A DNA stretch of 64,000 nt from Collinsella sp. An307 (GTDB lineage: Bacteria > Actinomycetota > Coriobacteriia > Coriobacteriales > Coriobacteriaceae). Every line of letters begins with the position of its first letter. Position 1 is the stretch's first letter. The notes below the pieces were generated by a model. That model searched no databases. It saw nothing but the letters and a program-made list of their open reading frames with translations, and was not told the DNA's origin. The position numbers and the translations under genes are program-made. Of this stretch, positions 1 through 8,501 are shown piece by piece. Location: positions 1-64,000 of the forward strand of contig NZ_NFIP01000005.1 in the NCBI RefSeq assembly GCF_002161805.1. Direction: 5' to 3'.

Positions 1-55
1 TCCAGCCCTCCTCGAGCGCCATCAGCGCCAGCTCCACGTCCTCCCTGCTGTGCAT
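1..55 (-). CDS. Partial transposase OrfA-like protein (N-terminus only)
   Basis: Reading leftward from ATG at 55 gives MHSREDVELALMALEEGW before the window ends. The charged start followed by an amphipathic helix resembles the N-terminal helix-turn-helix of IS3-type OrfA proteins. The terminal-repeat-like sequence just outside it supports this. Only 18 residues are visible, so the family call is tentative. Confidence 0.4.
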   Translation of the reverse strand, partial: MHSREDVELALMALEEGW

Positions 56-106
56 GCGGACCTCCCGTCCGGACCGCCGCGCGGTCCAACTTTTTGTCCG
101 CGGTCC
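1..106 (-). mobile_element. End of an IS3-family-like insertion sequence
   Basis: The minus strand reads inward from a putative terminal repeat near 86-106 that contains acaaaaagttgg, the kind of A-tract end seen in many IS3-family elements. A transposase OrfA-like start codon follows at 55. The rest of the element lies left of the window. The outer boundary is estimated at about 103-108 because the other terminus and the target duplication cannot be seen. The element would end immediately before the promoter region of the pheS T-box leader. Confidence 0.45.
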
Positions 107-111
107 CCTTG

Positions 112-416
112 AGCGTAGAAAGAGCGCGTGTGCTAACATACTGACCAACGCGTTGACGGAGAGGGTTGCACCCGCCGCGTCGCCGCCAAGAGAGGGAGGG
201 TCACCGGCTGAGAGCCCGCCTGCGGAGACAAGGATGCAGCGTTCACTCCCGAGCAGCGACTTGAACGGTTCGCGCCCCGCGCCGAGCTGAGTAGGGAAGC
301 CGTTGCCCCACGACACGGGGCCATGAGGGGGTACGTGGGGAGACATCCCACGGCCAAACAAGGTGGTACCGCGGTAATTGAGCCGTCCTTGGGACTAATC
401 CCAAGGACGGTTTTTT
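112..416 (+). promoter_or_regulatory. T-box riboswitch leader of pheST
   Basis: The antiterminator hallmark ggtggtaccgcgg lies at 362-374 and is followed by a strong terminator, the classic T-box layout. Uncharged tRNA would pair with the leader and favour readthrough into pheS. A long stem I begins near 148 (cgttg) and can close on cagcg near 254-258. A TTC triplet at 242-244 sits where the specifier codon is expected, matching phenylalanine and the tRNA-Phe(GAA) gene at 23888-23963, but its exact pairing was not modelled. A weak promoter-like TTGAGC at 109-114 lies right at the IS boundary. The transcript probably starts near 145. Confidence 0.85.
383..416 (+). terminator. T-box-controlled intrinsic terminator
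   Basis: A near-perfect stem (ccgtccttggg / cccaaggacgg) with a short loop is followed by six T residues at 411-416. It lies directly after the T-box sequence and before the pheS ribosome binding site. It is the terminator that the tRNA-stabilised antiterminator would compete with. Confidence 0.85.
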
Positions 417-440
417 AGTGGCTCTACAGGAAGGACAGGT

Positions 441-1517
441 ATGAGTCTGATTGAAGATCTGGACGCGCTCGAGGCTCGCGCGCGCGAGATGATCGACAAC
501 GCCAACGATGCCGGCAAGCTCGAGGCGGCTCGTGTGGCGCTGCTTGGCAAGAAGGGCGAGGTAACCGCCCTTATGCATATGATGGGTAAGGTGGCCCCCG
601 AGGAGCGCCCGGTGCTCGGCAAGCGCGCCAACGAGCTGCGTCGCATGGTTGAGGGCCTGATCGAGAATCGCGGCGAAGGCATTCGCCGTGAGGCGATGGC
701 GGCGGCGATTGCCTCTGAGGCTATTGATGTGACGCTGCCCGGCGCGCGCCCCACGCTTGGCCATCAGCACCTCATCACGCAGATTGCTCAGGAGATGGAA
801 GACGTCTTCTGCGCCATTGGCTACACCGTTGAGGCGGGTCCCGAGGTCGAGACGAGCTGGTACAACTTCACCGCGCTCAACGCCCCCATGGATCACCCCA
901 GCCGCTCAGCGCGCGACACGTTCTACGTGGTTGACAACGCGCCCGGCAGCGTCGTGCACCCCGAGGAGCACGCGGCGGGCGAGTCCGACGTGCTGCTGCG
1001 CACCCAGACCTCGGGTACGCAGATTCACATCATGGAGAACCAGAAGCCGCCCATCTACGCCATCGTACCGGGCACGGTGTATCGTCCCGACACCGCTGAC
1101 GCCTGCCACCTGCCGCAGTTCCACCAGGTGGAGGGCCTCGTGGTGGACGAGGGCATCACCTTCGGCGACCTCAAGGGCACGCTTGATTACTTTGCCAAGG
1201 CCATGTTTGGCCCCGACCGCAAGACGCGCTACCGTCCGCACTTCTTCCCGTTCACGGAGCCCAGCTGCGAGCTCGACGTATCCTGTCACGTCTGCGGCGG
1301 CAAGGGTTGCAGCTTCTGCAAGCACTCGGGTTGGATTGAGATTCTGGGCTGCGGCATGGTCGACCCCAACGTGCTTGTGAACTGCGGCGTCGACCCCGAG
1401 CGCTACACCGGTTTTGCCTTTGGCATTGGCGTCGAGCGCGTGGCAGCGCTTCGCTACGACCTGCCGGACCTCCGTGCCCTCATGACCGGTGACATGCGCT
1501 TTTTAGCGCAGTTCTAA
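441..1517 (+). CDS. pheS: Phenylalanine--tRNA ligase alpha subunit
   Basis: Charges tRNA-Phe with phenylalanine as the catalytic subunit of the cytoplasmic alpha2-beta2 class II synthetase. The 358-residue length is typical of PheS. An N-terminal coiled-coil region (about 1-90) binds tRNA. The catalytic core follows, with the signature region HQVEGLVVDEG near residue 228, a cysteine-rich segment (CHVCGGKGCSFC) and a C-terminal GIGVERVAALRY motif-3 region. ATG 441 is preceded by aggaagga. It follows a T-box leader and lies 15 bases from pheT, forming the usual pheST operon controlled by tRNA-Phe charging. Confidence 0.97.
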   Translation: MSLIEDLDALEARAREMIDNANDAGKLEAARVALLGKKGEVTALMHMMGKVAPEERPVLGKRANELRRMVEGLIENRGEGIRREAMAAAIASEAIDVTLPGARPTLGHQHLITQIAQEMEDVFCAIGYTVEAGPEVETSWYNFTALNAPMDHPSRSARDTFYVVDNAPGSVVHPEEHAAGESDVLLRTQTSGTQIHIMENQKPPIYAIVPGTVYRPDTADACHLPQFHQVEGLVVDEGITFGDLKGTLDYFAKAMFGPDRKTRYRPHFFPFTEPSCELDVSCHVCGGKGCSFCKHSGWIEILGCGMVDPNVLVNCGVDPERYTGFAFGIGVERVAALRYDLPDLRALMTGDMRFLAQF

Positions 1518-1532
1518 GAGAAGGAGATACGC

Positions 1533-3995
1533 ATGCGCGTTTCATATACCTGGCTCCGCGATCTTATCGATGTGCCGGAGTCTCCCGACGAGCTTTCCCG
1601 CGAGTACATTCGCACCGGTACGGAGGTCGAGGCGATCGAGACGGTCGGCGATGCTTTTGAGCACGTGGTCACCGCTCAGGTCGTTTCCAAAGAGCCGCAC
1701 CCCGATTCTGACCACATGTGGGTCACGAAGGTCGACGTGGGCCGTTTTAACCTCGGCGAGGACGGCGAGCCCGAGCCGCTGCAGATTGTTTGCGGCGCCC
1801 AGAACTTCGAGGCAGGCGACCATATTGTGACGGCGCTCGTGGGCGCCGAGCTCCCCGGTGGCATCAAGATCAAGAAGTCGAAGCTCCGCGGCGTCGTCTC
1901 GTGGGGCATGAACTGCTCCGCGCGCGAGCTCGGTCTCTCGGGCGATCACTCGGGTATTATGATCTTGCCCGAGGACGCGCCGGTGGGCGTGCCCTTTGCG
2001 GAGTATCACAACACCGCGGACACCGTGCTCGACTGCGAGATCACGCCGAACCGCCCCGACTGCCTCTCGATGATCGGTATGGCGGTCGAGACCTCGGCGA
2101 TTTTTGACCGTGACACGCACATCGAGCTGCCGCGCATCCAGCACGAGGATGCCTCGGTGCATGTGGACGACCTCGTCGAGGTCCGCGTGGACGACCCCGA
2201 GCTCTGCAGCCGCTACACAGCGCGCGTGGTTCGCGGCGTGAAGATCGGTCCTTCGCCCGAGTGGCTCGCGAGCCGCGTTGCCGCTGCCGGTATGCGCCCC
2301 ATCAACAACGTGGTGGACGTCACCAACTACGTGATGATGCTCACCGGGCAGCCCCTGCACGCCTTTGACCTCGGCAAGCTCTCCGAGCGCGAGGGCCGCC
2401 GCCATGTGGTGGTGCGCGCTGCGCACGAGGGCGAGCAGATCCAGACCCTCGACGGTGTCGAGCGGACGCTTTCTGCCGATATGTGCGTCATCACCGACGA
2501 CGGCGAGCGTCCGGTGTGCCTCGCCGGCGTGATGGGCTCGCTCGATTCCGAGATTGACGAGACCACGCACGACGTGCTGCTCGAGGCGGCGTGCTTCGAT
2601 TCGAGCCACATCTCGCGTACGAGCCGCAACCTCTCGCTCATCTCTGAGGCGTCCATCCGCTACGAGCGCCAGGTCGACCGCACGCGCTGCGATATGGTGT
2701 CGAGCATAGCGGCGGCGCTGTTTGAGCAGTGCTGCGGCGCAACCGTGGTATCGGGCGCCATCGACGTCTACCCGGTGCCCGCCGAGCCCGTAACGCTCAC
2801 CCTGCGCCCGGCGCGCGCCTGCGCGATTGCCGGCACCGACATCCCGGCTGAGTTCATGTCCGCGCGCCTCACGCGTCTGGGCTGCACGGTCGAGACGGCC
2901 GCTGACGGCACGCTTGCCGTGACGGTTCCCACCAACCGCCCCGACCTCGAGCGTGAGATTGACCTCATCGAGGAGATCGTGCGCCTTTGGGGCATGGACC
3001 GCGTGCCCGCGACCATCCCCGCCGCCAAGAACCACATCGGCGGCCTCTCCCACGACCAGCGCCTTGTGCGCGAGGTCGGTCAGATCCTGCGTGCCTGCGG
3101 CCTCAACGAGACGCTCTCCTACGCCTTTGCCGCCCCCGGCGACCTCGAGCGTTGCGGCATGTCCGACGAGGGTCGCGGCGTGCCGGTGAAGATCATGCGC
3201 CCGCTCGTTGCCGAGCAGTCCGAGATGCGCCGCACGCTTCTGCCCGGCCTTCTCACCTCGGTTGCGTACAACGAGGCGCACGGTCACGAAAACGTGCACC
3301 TCTACGAGATCGGCACGCTCTTCCACGGCCGCGAGAATGCGAGCCTGCCCAAGGAGAACCAGAGTGTGGCAGGCGTGCTCTCTGGCACCTGGGGCGACAT
3401 CTCCTGGAATCAGAAATATGCGCCGCTGCGCTTCTTCGATGGTAAGGGCATTGTCGAGGAGCTTTTGGCGCAGCTGCGCGTGGAGAAGGTCCGCTTCCGT
3501 CCGGCCGAGGGCGAGGGCTTTGGCTTCTTGCAGCCCGGCCGCGGCGCGGAGGTGCTCTCGGGCGGTACCGTGCTCGGCTGGGTGGGCGAGATTCACCCCG
3601 AGGTCCGCGCGTCTTATGACATCGCGCTGCCGGTCGTGGCGTTTGAGCTCTCGCTTGACGCGCTTCTGCGCGCCGCGCACGACCAGGGCGCCTACGCTGG
3701 CTTCTCCACCTATCCTTCGGTCGATGTGGACCTGGCCATTGTGGTCGATGAGTCGGTGACCTACGAAACGCTCGTCCAGCGCCTGACCTCCGCCGGCGGA
3801 AAGCTCCTGCGCGACGTCCGTCTCTTCGACGTCTACCGCGACGAGGAGCGCGTTGGTGCGGGCAAGAAGTCCATGGCGTTCGCACTCACCTATCGTGCCG
3901 ACGACCACACGCTTACCTCCGATGAGGTGGAGCGCGTCCACGGCAAGCTCGTCACCAAGGTGTGCCGCGCCGTGGGCGGCGAGGTACGCGGCTAG
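1533..3995 (+). CDS. pheT: Phenylalanine--tRNA ligase beta subunit
   Basis: Partner of PheS in charging tRNA-Phe. It holds the editing site that removes mischarged tyrosine and contacts the tRNA. The 820-residue length suits a full bacterial PheT. Domains in order are an EMAP-type OB tRNA-binding domain (about 40-155), the B3/B4 editing domain (about 215-395), B5 (about 410-480), a catalytic-like domain with no active site, and a C-terminal anticodon-binding FDX-ACB domain (about 725-818, near STYPSVDVDLAIVVD). The ATG has a strong agaaggaga site. The operon ends here at a nested hairpin element. Confidence 0.97.
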   Translation: MRVSYTWLRDLIDVPESPDELSREYIRTGTEVEAIETVGDAFEHVVTAQVVSKEPHPDSDHMWVTKVDVGRFNLGEDGEPEPLQIVCGAQNFEAGDHIVTALVGAELPGGIKIKKSKLRGVVSWGMNCSARELGLSGDHSGIMILPEDAPVGVPFAEYHNTADTVLDCEITPNRPDCLSMIGMAVETSAIFDRDTHIELPRIQHEDASVHVDDLVEVRVDDPELCSRYTARVVRGVKIGPSPEWLASRVAAAGMRPINNVVDVTNYVMMLTGQPLHAFDLGKLSEREGRRHVVVRAAHEGEQIQTLDGVERTLSADMCVITDDGERPVCLAGVMGSLDSEIDETTHDVLLEAACFDSSHISRTSRNLSLISEASIRYERQVDRTRCDMVSSIAAALFEQCCGATVVSGAIDVYPVPAEPVTLTLRPARACAIAGTDIPAEFMSARLTRLGCTVETAADGTLAVTVPTNRPDLEREIDLIEEIVRLWGMDRVPATIPAAKNHIGGLSHDQRLVREVGQILRACGLNETLSYAFAAPGDLERCGMSDEGRGVPVKIMRPLVAEQSEMRRTLLPGLLTSVAYNEAHGHENVHLYEIGTLFHGRENASLPKENQSVAGVLSGTWGDISWNQKYAPLRFFDGKGIVEELLAQLRVEKVRFRPAEGEGFGFLQPGRGAEVLSGGTVLGWVGEIHPEVRASYDIALPVVAFELSLDALLRAAHDQGAYAGFSTYPSVDVDLAIVVDESVTYETLVQRLTSAGGKLLRDVRLFDVYRDEERVGAGKKSMAFALTYRADDHTLTSDEVERVHGKLVTKVCRAVGGEVRG

Positions 3996-4009
3996 CAGCT
4001 CCTGGGGGT

Positions 4010-4078
4010 GGGAGGTTGGTTTCTGAGAACGTCCTCGGCGCTTTGCGCCTGCGGAATGTTCTCAGAAACCAACCTCCC
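4010..4078 (+). repeat. Nested hairpin element, copy A
   Basis: A perfect 21-bp outer stem (4010-4030 with 4058-4078) encloses a conserved asymmetric internal loop, GTCCTC at 4031-4036 opposite TGCGGAAT at 4050-4057. A short inner hairpin (GGCGC ttt GCGCC, 4037-4049) caps it. It lies 14 bases after the pheT stop in the same orientation. Three other copies in the window keep the loop sequences but have unrelated, still complementary arms. It could act as a 3'-end or termination structure, but no T-tract follows. Confidence 0.8.
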
Positions 4079-4131
4079 GCCCTGCTGCAGCCAACCGTAC
4101 ACCTACGCGCGCCTACATAATGAGATGTGGA

Positions 4132-4168
4132 TAACAGACTCGTGAGTAACTTACTCGTGAGTCTGTTA
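4132..4168 (+). promoter_or_regulatory. Palindromic operator-like sequence
   Basis: An 18-bp inverted repeat with a 1-bp centre (taacagactc.. and ..gagtctgtta) contains two copies of ACTCGTGAGT, itself a palindrome. It lies about 40 bp before the gene starting at 4209, a typical place for a dimeric repressor operator such as a TetR-type site. No matching regulator gene is adjacent, so the binding protein is unknown. Confidence 0.5.
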
Positions 4169-4208
4169 CGCTTTCTTTGGCTTGTCTATTACTTGTCCGG
4201 AGGCATCG

Positions 4209-5051
4209 ATGCCCAGCTGGAACATTCATATCGCTCAAACGCAGCGGCTGTTTGAACGCGGGGGAGCGGTTGCACGCATCGTGCGCGACCGCAATGCGTT
4301 TCTCTTTGGCAGCCTCATCCCCGATATCTACGTGGGCTACATGGTGCCTGCCATCAAGGATCCCATCCCGTATCGCATCACGCACTTTGCTACGCCCGCG
4401 CACATTCCCAAGCCGCGCGAGGGGGAGTTTTGGGATACGTATGTTGCCCCCGCGGCAGAAAGAATGGGTATCACGGCGGCTGCGGCGCTCGCCGTGCCTG
4501 CCGCAGAAGAGGTGATTCCCGCAGCGTCGCTTGCCGTCGAGCAGGACTATGTGAGCCGCTCCCACTATCCGCAGCGCTACGAGGATGCCGAGCCGCCCGT
4601 TTGGCAGGCGTCGGCGGCTGATGACGACCTTTCGCCGGCAGCCATCGAGCAGTCGCTCTTTGACCTGCTCTTGGGCACGTGGTCGCATCTTTTGGCCGAT
4701 AACATCTGGAACACGCGGGTAAACGAGTTCCTGGACGCCCACGGCGGAAAGCCGAGCGAGAGCTTCCGCATCAAGAAGCAGGGTGACTTCGACCTATTTG
4801 GCAAAGCGCTGCCGCTCGACCTTCTACCGCGGATGACCCCGCGTCTTGCGGCGACCGTTCGGGCGTTTCCCCAGTACGCTATCGACGAGGCCGCCGTGCT
4901 CACTACCATAGGTGTGGCGCACGAGACGGTCCGCACCAACCATGGGGACCAGAACCCGCGCTACCAGCTGCTTACGACTGACTTCTTTGAGCATGTCTTT
5001 GGCGAGAATCTCGATGAAGCGGACCGGCTTGTGGTTGAGCGACTGGGCTAG
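4209..5051 (+). CDS. Zinc-dependent phospholipase C-like family protein
   Basis: A 280-residue protein starting MPSWNIHIAQTQ. The N-terminal W/H pattern and later His/Asp residues (GSLIPDIY, GTWSHLLADNIWN) resemble the bacterial zinc-dependent phospholipase C-like family often annotated in Coriobacteriia. Activity is not demonstrated. ATG 4209 is chosen over an upstream TTG at 4182 because a ggagg site lies 5-10 bases before it and the homology-like region begins there. No signal peptide is evident, so it may be cytoplasmic. The last 33 bases, stop included, are duplicated immediately downstream. A palindromic operator-like site lies upstream. Confidence 0.65.
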   Translation: MPSWNIHIAQTQRLFERGGAVARIVRDRNAFLFGSLIPDIYVGYMVPAIKDPIPYRITHFATPAHIPKPREGEFWDTYVAPAAERMGITAAAALAVPAAEEVIPAASLAVEQDYVSRSHYPQRYEDAEPPVWQASAADDDLSPAAIEQSLFDLLLGTWSHLLADNIWNTRVNEFLDAHGGKPSESFRIKKQGDFDLFGKALPLDLLPRMTPRLAATVRAFPQYAIDEAAVLTTIGVAHETVRTNHGDQNPRYQLLTTDFFEHVFGENLDEADRLVVERLG

Positions 5052-5084
5052 GCGGATCGGCTTGTGGTCGAGCGACTGGGCTAG
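5019..5084 (+). repeat. Tandem duplication of the gene 3' end
   Basis: Two 33-bp units (5019-5051 and 5052-5084) differ at two positions. The first encodes the final ADRLVVERLG and stop of the preceding gene. The second repeats the same ten residues and stop in the same frame, but after the stop codon. It looks like a recent slippage or unequal-exchange duplication with no effect on the protein. Confidence 0.9.
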
Positions 5085-5195
5085 ACAGTCCTATCCGTTC
5101 GCGCGTTCCAGCCTCCGTTATAAGAAGGAAACAGAGGTAGCGTAAACTAGTGCGCTCAAGTGACGCCGTTTTAGTGACGCCCAAGAGAGGTACCC

Positions 5196-6626
5196 ATGTT
5201 CGACATCATGTCTTTGCTGGCCGCGCTGAACACCAACGTGCTGTGGGGCATCCCCATGGTCGTGCTGATGATCGGGACGGGCGTGTTTTTGCTCGTCGTT
5301 ACGCGCGGCGTTGTCTTTTCGCGCTTCAACGTGGTGATGCGCTACACCACCAAGACGCTTTTCCAGCGCCAAGACAAGTCTGAGGCGGGGGAGGGCACCA
5401 TCTCGCCCTTCCAGGCGGTGTGCACCGCGCTTGCGGCCACGCTCGGCACCGGCAACATTGTGGGCGTGGCGCTCGCGGTGGCAACGGGCGGCCCGGGCTC
5501 TATCTTTTGGCTGTGGCTCTCCGCGCTGGCGGGCATGGTCATCAAGTTCTGTGAGGTCACGCTTTCGGTCGCCTACCGCACGCGCAACGAGCGCGGCGAG
5601 ATTGTGGGCGGTCCCATGTACTACATCTCCCGCGGTTTGGGTCTCAAGTGGCTCGCGGTCCTCTTTGCCGTCTTCGGTTTTCTGGCGTCCTTTGGCATCG
5701 GGGCGAGCGTGCAGGCAAACTCGCTCGCCAGCAGCGTTAACGCGACCTTTGGGGTTCCCTTCGCCGTGATCGGCGCCGTTGTGGCGTTGCTTGCGGGTCT
5801 GGTGCTTATCGGCGGCATCAAGCGCATCGCGCAGATCACTGAGGTGCTCGTGCCCTTTGCCGCCATCTTCTACCTCGTTTGCGCCGCCGTGGTACTCATC
5901 TGCAACGCCGCGGAGATTCCCGCTGCCATCGCGGTGATCTTCCGCGATGCGTTCACCGGCACGGCGGCCACGGGCGGCTTTCTGGGCGCGACGGTCATGT
6001 ACGCGTGCCGCGTCGGCATGTCGCGCGGCGTCTTCACGCATGAGGCGGGCATGGGCTCCGCGCCCATCGCGCACGCCTCCGCCGACACCGACCACCCCGC
6101 TCGCCAGGGTCTGTGGGGTACCTTCGAGGTGTTCTTCGACAGCATCGTCATGTGCACCATCACCGGGCTGGTGATCATCACCTCGGGGTTGTGGTGCGCC
6201 GACCCCATGATGACCGAGGGAGCCATGAGCTCCGCCGCCTTTGAGCAGAGCATCCCCGGCGGCCAGTACGTGGTGACGGTCGGGCTCATGCTTTTTGCCT
6301 TCGCCACGTTGATTGCGTGGTACTACTACGGCGAGAAGTGCGTCGAGTACCTCTTTGGCGCGCGTCGCGGCGGGCGCGTGGCGATTCGCCTCTACCAGGT
6401 GGCGTACGTGGCGATGGTGTTTGCCGGCTGCGTGGCTAACCTCGATACGGTCTGGGAGCTCGCCGACTTCTTCAACGGCCTCATGGCGATCCCCAACCTC
6501 GTCGCCCTCATCGCGCTCGCCCCGGTGATTCGGCGGCTCTCGCAGGACTTCTTCCGCGACCCCGACCGCCGGCGTCCGCGTGACACCGACTACCGTGACC
6601 TTCTGACCTTCCGCGACGGCGAGTAA
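5196..6626 (+). CDS. Alanine/glycine:cation symporter family protein (AGCS)
   Basis: An integral membrane transporter of 476 residues, expected to import alanine or glycine with sodium. It has about 10-11 hydrophobic segments and the family signature region TISPFQAVCTALAATLGTGN near residues 69-88, followed by GPGSIFWLW and GGPMYYI. The N-terminal segment (LWGIPMVVLMIGTGVFLLVV) is also typical of AlsT/AgcS proteins. The ATG follows a gagagg site. It appears to be a single-gene unit closed by a strong terminator. Substrate choice within the family cannot be read from sequence. Confidence 0.9.
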   Translation: MFDIMSLLAALNTNVLWGIPMVVLMIGTGVFLLVVTRGVVFSRFNVVMRYTTKTLFQRQDKSEAGEGTISPFQAVCTALAATLGTGNIVGVALAVATGGPGSIFWLWLSALAGMVIKFCEVTLSVAYRTRNERGEIVGGPMYYISRGLGLKWLAVLFAVFGFLASFGIGASVQANSLASSVNATFGVPFAVIGAVVALLAGLVLIGGIKRIAQITEVLVPFAAIFYLVCAAVVLICNAAEIPAAIAVIFRDAFTGTAATGGFLGATVMYACRVGMSRGVFTHEAGMGSAPIAHASADTDHPARQGLWGTFEVFFDSIVMCTITGLVIITSGLWCADPMMTEGAMSSAAFEQSIPGGQYVVTVGLMLFAFATLIAWYYYGEKCVEYLFGARRGGRVAIRLYQVAYVAMVFAGCVANLDTVWELADFFNGLMAIPNLVALIALAPVIRRLSQDFFRDPDRRRPRDTDYRDLLTFRDGE

Positions 6627-6634
6627 CTAAAAAA

Positions 6635-6663
6635 GGCGCCTGGCACAGAGCCAGGCGCCTTTT
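6635..6663. terminator. Bidirectional terminator between symporter gene and pyk
   Basis: A 9-bp perfect GC stem (ggcgcctgg / ccaggcgcc) with a 7-base loop has an A-run before it and a T-run after it. It can serve both the plus-strand transporter gene and the converging minus-strand pyk. Confidence 0.9.
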
Positions 6664-6696
6664 GCATTAGGGGATGCGTTGCCGCGCAGCTGCGAG

Positions 6697-8157
6697 CTAG
6701 TGCACCTGAACAACGTAGGCCACGTTGGTGGAGGTCACCTTGTCGGCCAGAGCGATGGAGGTCTTGGGATCACCGACCGTCACGACGGCGAGGTCGTTCT
6801 TATCGACGTAGCCGTGCTCCTTGGCGGAGGCAATCGCCTTCTGCACGGTCTCGTCGACGGTGCCCTGGGTGATGGCGGCGTAGCGCGGCTCGACGCCCCA
6901 GTACATGATCATCTTCTGCACGGCCCACTTGTGACGCGAGAAAGCGACAACCGGGGTCTTGGGGTGGAAGTGCGAGATCAGACGCGCGGAGCGGCCGGTG
7001 GTCGTCGGGACGATGATGGCCTTGGCGTCGATGGTGGTGGCCATGTTAACGGCGGAGAGACCCACGACGTTGTTGATTACGCGGGTGCCGTGGCTGCCAG
7101 CCGGAACCTGGAGCGGACCGTGGTCGGCGATGTGCTGCTCGGTCTCGTGGGCGATAGAGGCCTGCATGCGGACGGCCTCGACCGGGTACTTGCCGGCAGC
7201 GGTCTCACCAGAGAGCATGACAGCGTCGGTGCCGTCATAGATGGCGTTCGCCACGTCGGCAACCTCGGCGCGGGTCGGGCGCGGGTTGCGGATCATGGAG
7301 TCGAGCATCTGGGTCGCGGTGATGACGGGCTTGTAGGCCGCGTTGCACTTGGCGATGATGGTCTTCTGGATGTGCGGCACGAGCTCGGGCTGAATCTCGA
7401 TGCCGAGGTCGCCGCGGGCAACCATAACGCCGTTGGAGGCCTTCAGGATGTCGTCGAAGTTCTTGACGCCAAGAGCGCACTCGATCTTCGGGAAGATGCC
7501 AACGTGCTCGCCGCCGTTCTCGTCGCAGAGCTTGCGGATCTCGCGCACCGCGTCGCCGTCGCGCACGAAGGAGGCCGCGATGTAGTCGATGCCCTCCTTA
7601 AGACCGAAGAGGATGTCCTCACGGTCGCGCTCGGTGATGGCGGGAAGACCCGTCTCAACGTTGGGGACGTTGATGCCCTTGCGCTCGCCAATCTCGCCGC
7701 CGTTCTCAACGGTGCAGTGGATGTCCTGGCCGTGGATGGCGTTGACCACAAGACCAATGAGGCCGTCGTCAATCAGGATCTTGGAGCCGGGGCGGACCTC
7801 ACGGGGGAGGTTGACGTAGTCAAGGGAGATGTGGCTGGCGTTGCCGAGGTTCTCCTCGGTGGTCGGCTCAGCCGTGACGATAATCTTGTCGCCGGCCTTG
7901 ACGGTGACCTTCTGATGATCCTCGAGCAGGCCCGTGCGAATCTCGGGGCCCTTGGTGTCGAGAAGGATGCCCACGGGCGTGTCGAGCTCCTCGGCAATGC
8001 GCTTGACGCGCTCGATGCGGCCGTGGTGCTCCTCGTAGGAACCATGGGAGAAGTTGAAGCGGGCGACGTTCATACCCGCCTTGATCATCTCGCGGAGTGT
8101 CTCGTCGTTGTCGCAGGCGGGACCCATCGTGCACACGATCTTGGTGTGTTTGTACAT
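6697..8157 (-). CDS. pyk: Pyruvate kinase
   Basis: Catalyses the last glycolytic step, converting phosphoenolpyruvate and ADP to pyruvate and ATP in the cytoplasm. The 486-residue protein starts MYKHTKIVCTMGPAC, contains the FPKIECALGVKN region with the catalytic lysine and the metal-binding MVARGDLGIEI segment, and ends in the usual C-terminal allosteric domain. It lacks the extra PEP-utiliser domain seen in some Gram-positive enzymes. ATG at 8157 is preceded by ggagga. The longer reading frame upstream has no such support. A TATAAT -10 lies about 44 bases upstream. Confidence 0.97.
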   Translation of the reverse strand: MYKHTKIVCTMGPACDNDETLREMIKAGMNVARFNFSHGSYEEHHGRIERVKRIAEELDTPVGILLDTKGPEIRTGLLEDHQKVTVKAGDKIIVTAEPTTEENLGNASHISLDYVNLPREVRPGSKILIDDGLIGLVVNAIHGQDIHCTVENGGEIGERKGINVPNVETGLPAITERDREDILFGLKEGIDYIAASFVRDGDAVREIRKLCDENGGEHVGIFPKIECALGVKNFDDILKASNGVMVARGDLGIEIQPELVPHIQKTIIAKCNAAYKPVITATQMLDSMIRNPRPTRAEVADVANAIYDGTDAVMLSGETAAGKYPVEAVRMQASIAHETEQHIADHGPLQVPAGSHGTRVINNVVGLSAVNMATTIDAKAIIVPTTTGRSARLISHFHPKTPVVAFSRHKWAVQKMIMYWGVEPRYAAITQGTVDETVQKAIASAKEHGYVDKNDLAVVTVGDPKTSIALADKVTSTNVAYVVQVH

Positions 8158-8200
8158 CAGTCCTCCAGAGTCTTTTCTTATTCCTTGTAACGTCATGCGC

Positions 8201-8206
8201 ATTATA
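8201..8206 (-). promoter_or_regulatory. Probable -10 element of the pyk promoter
   Basis: The minus strand carries a perfect TATAAT about 44 bases before the pyk start, with no clear TTGACA at ideal spacing. The 344-bp divergent gap (8158-8501) must also hold the promoter of the P-type ATPase. A TAAGAT at 8376-8381 on the plus strand is a weak candidate for that. Nothing else was recognised in the gap. Confidence 0.5.
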
Positions 8207-8501
8207 GAAGGACTAGCAAGACCGAATAGCGAAAAATAGATGCCGCACACCGATTTCTAATAGATTTTTTACAAGATAAGGTGGCAATAGCTTCAAATAG
8301 TCCGAGCAAGGACGTCCTCGGCAATTAACCTCTTATAAACCAGATAAGGGCGCTCACGAACGCTTCATTTTACGCTAAGATAGAGCGCATTGTCAGCTGC
8401 TGCCCGGATCGGCGGCTTTGACGAGCCCTTGCCCCACTCCCGGGGAATTACGATCGGGCGTCAACCTGCAGGGCGGCTTGATGCTCCCGGGAGGGAAACG
8501 T

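Noticed and set aside
1542-3941. Minus-strand open frame of about 800 codons
   Set aside because: Antisense shadow of pheT.
6679-8190. Long plus-strand open frame (about 500 codons)
   Set aside because: Antisense to pyk, with composition typical of the shadow of a high-GC gene and no family resemblance.
8308-8325. Isolated GTCCTCGGC as a nested-element copy
   Set aside because: No pairing arms and no TGCGGA partner nearby.
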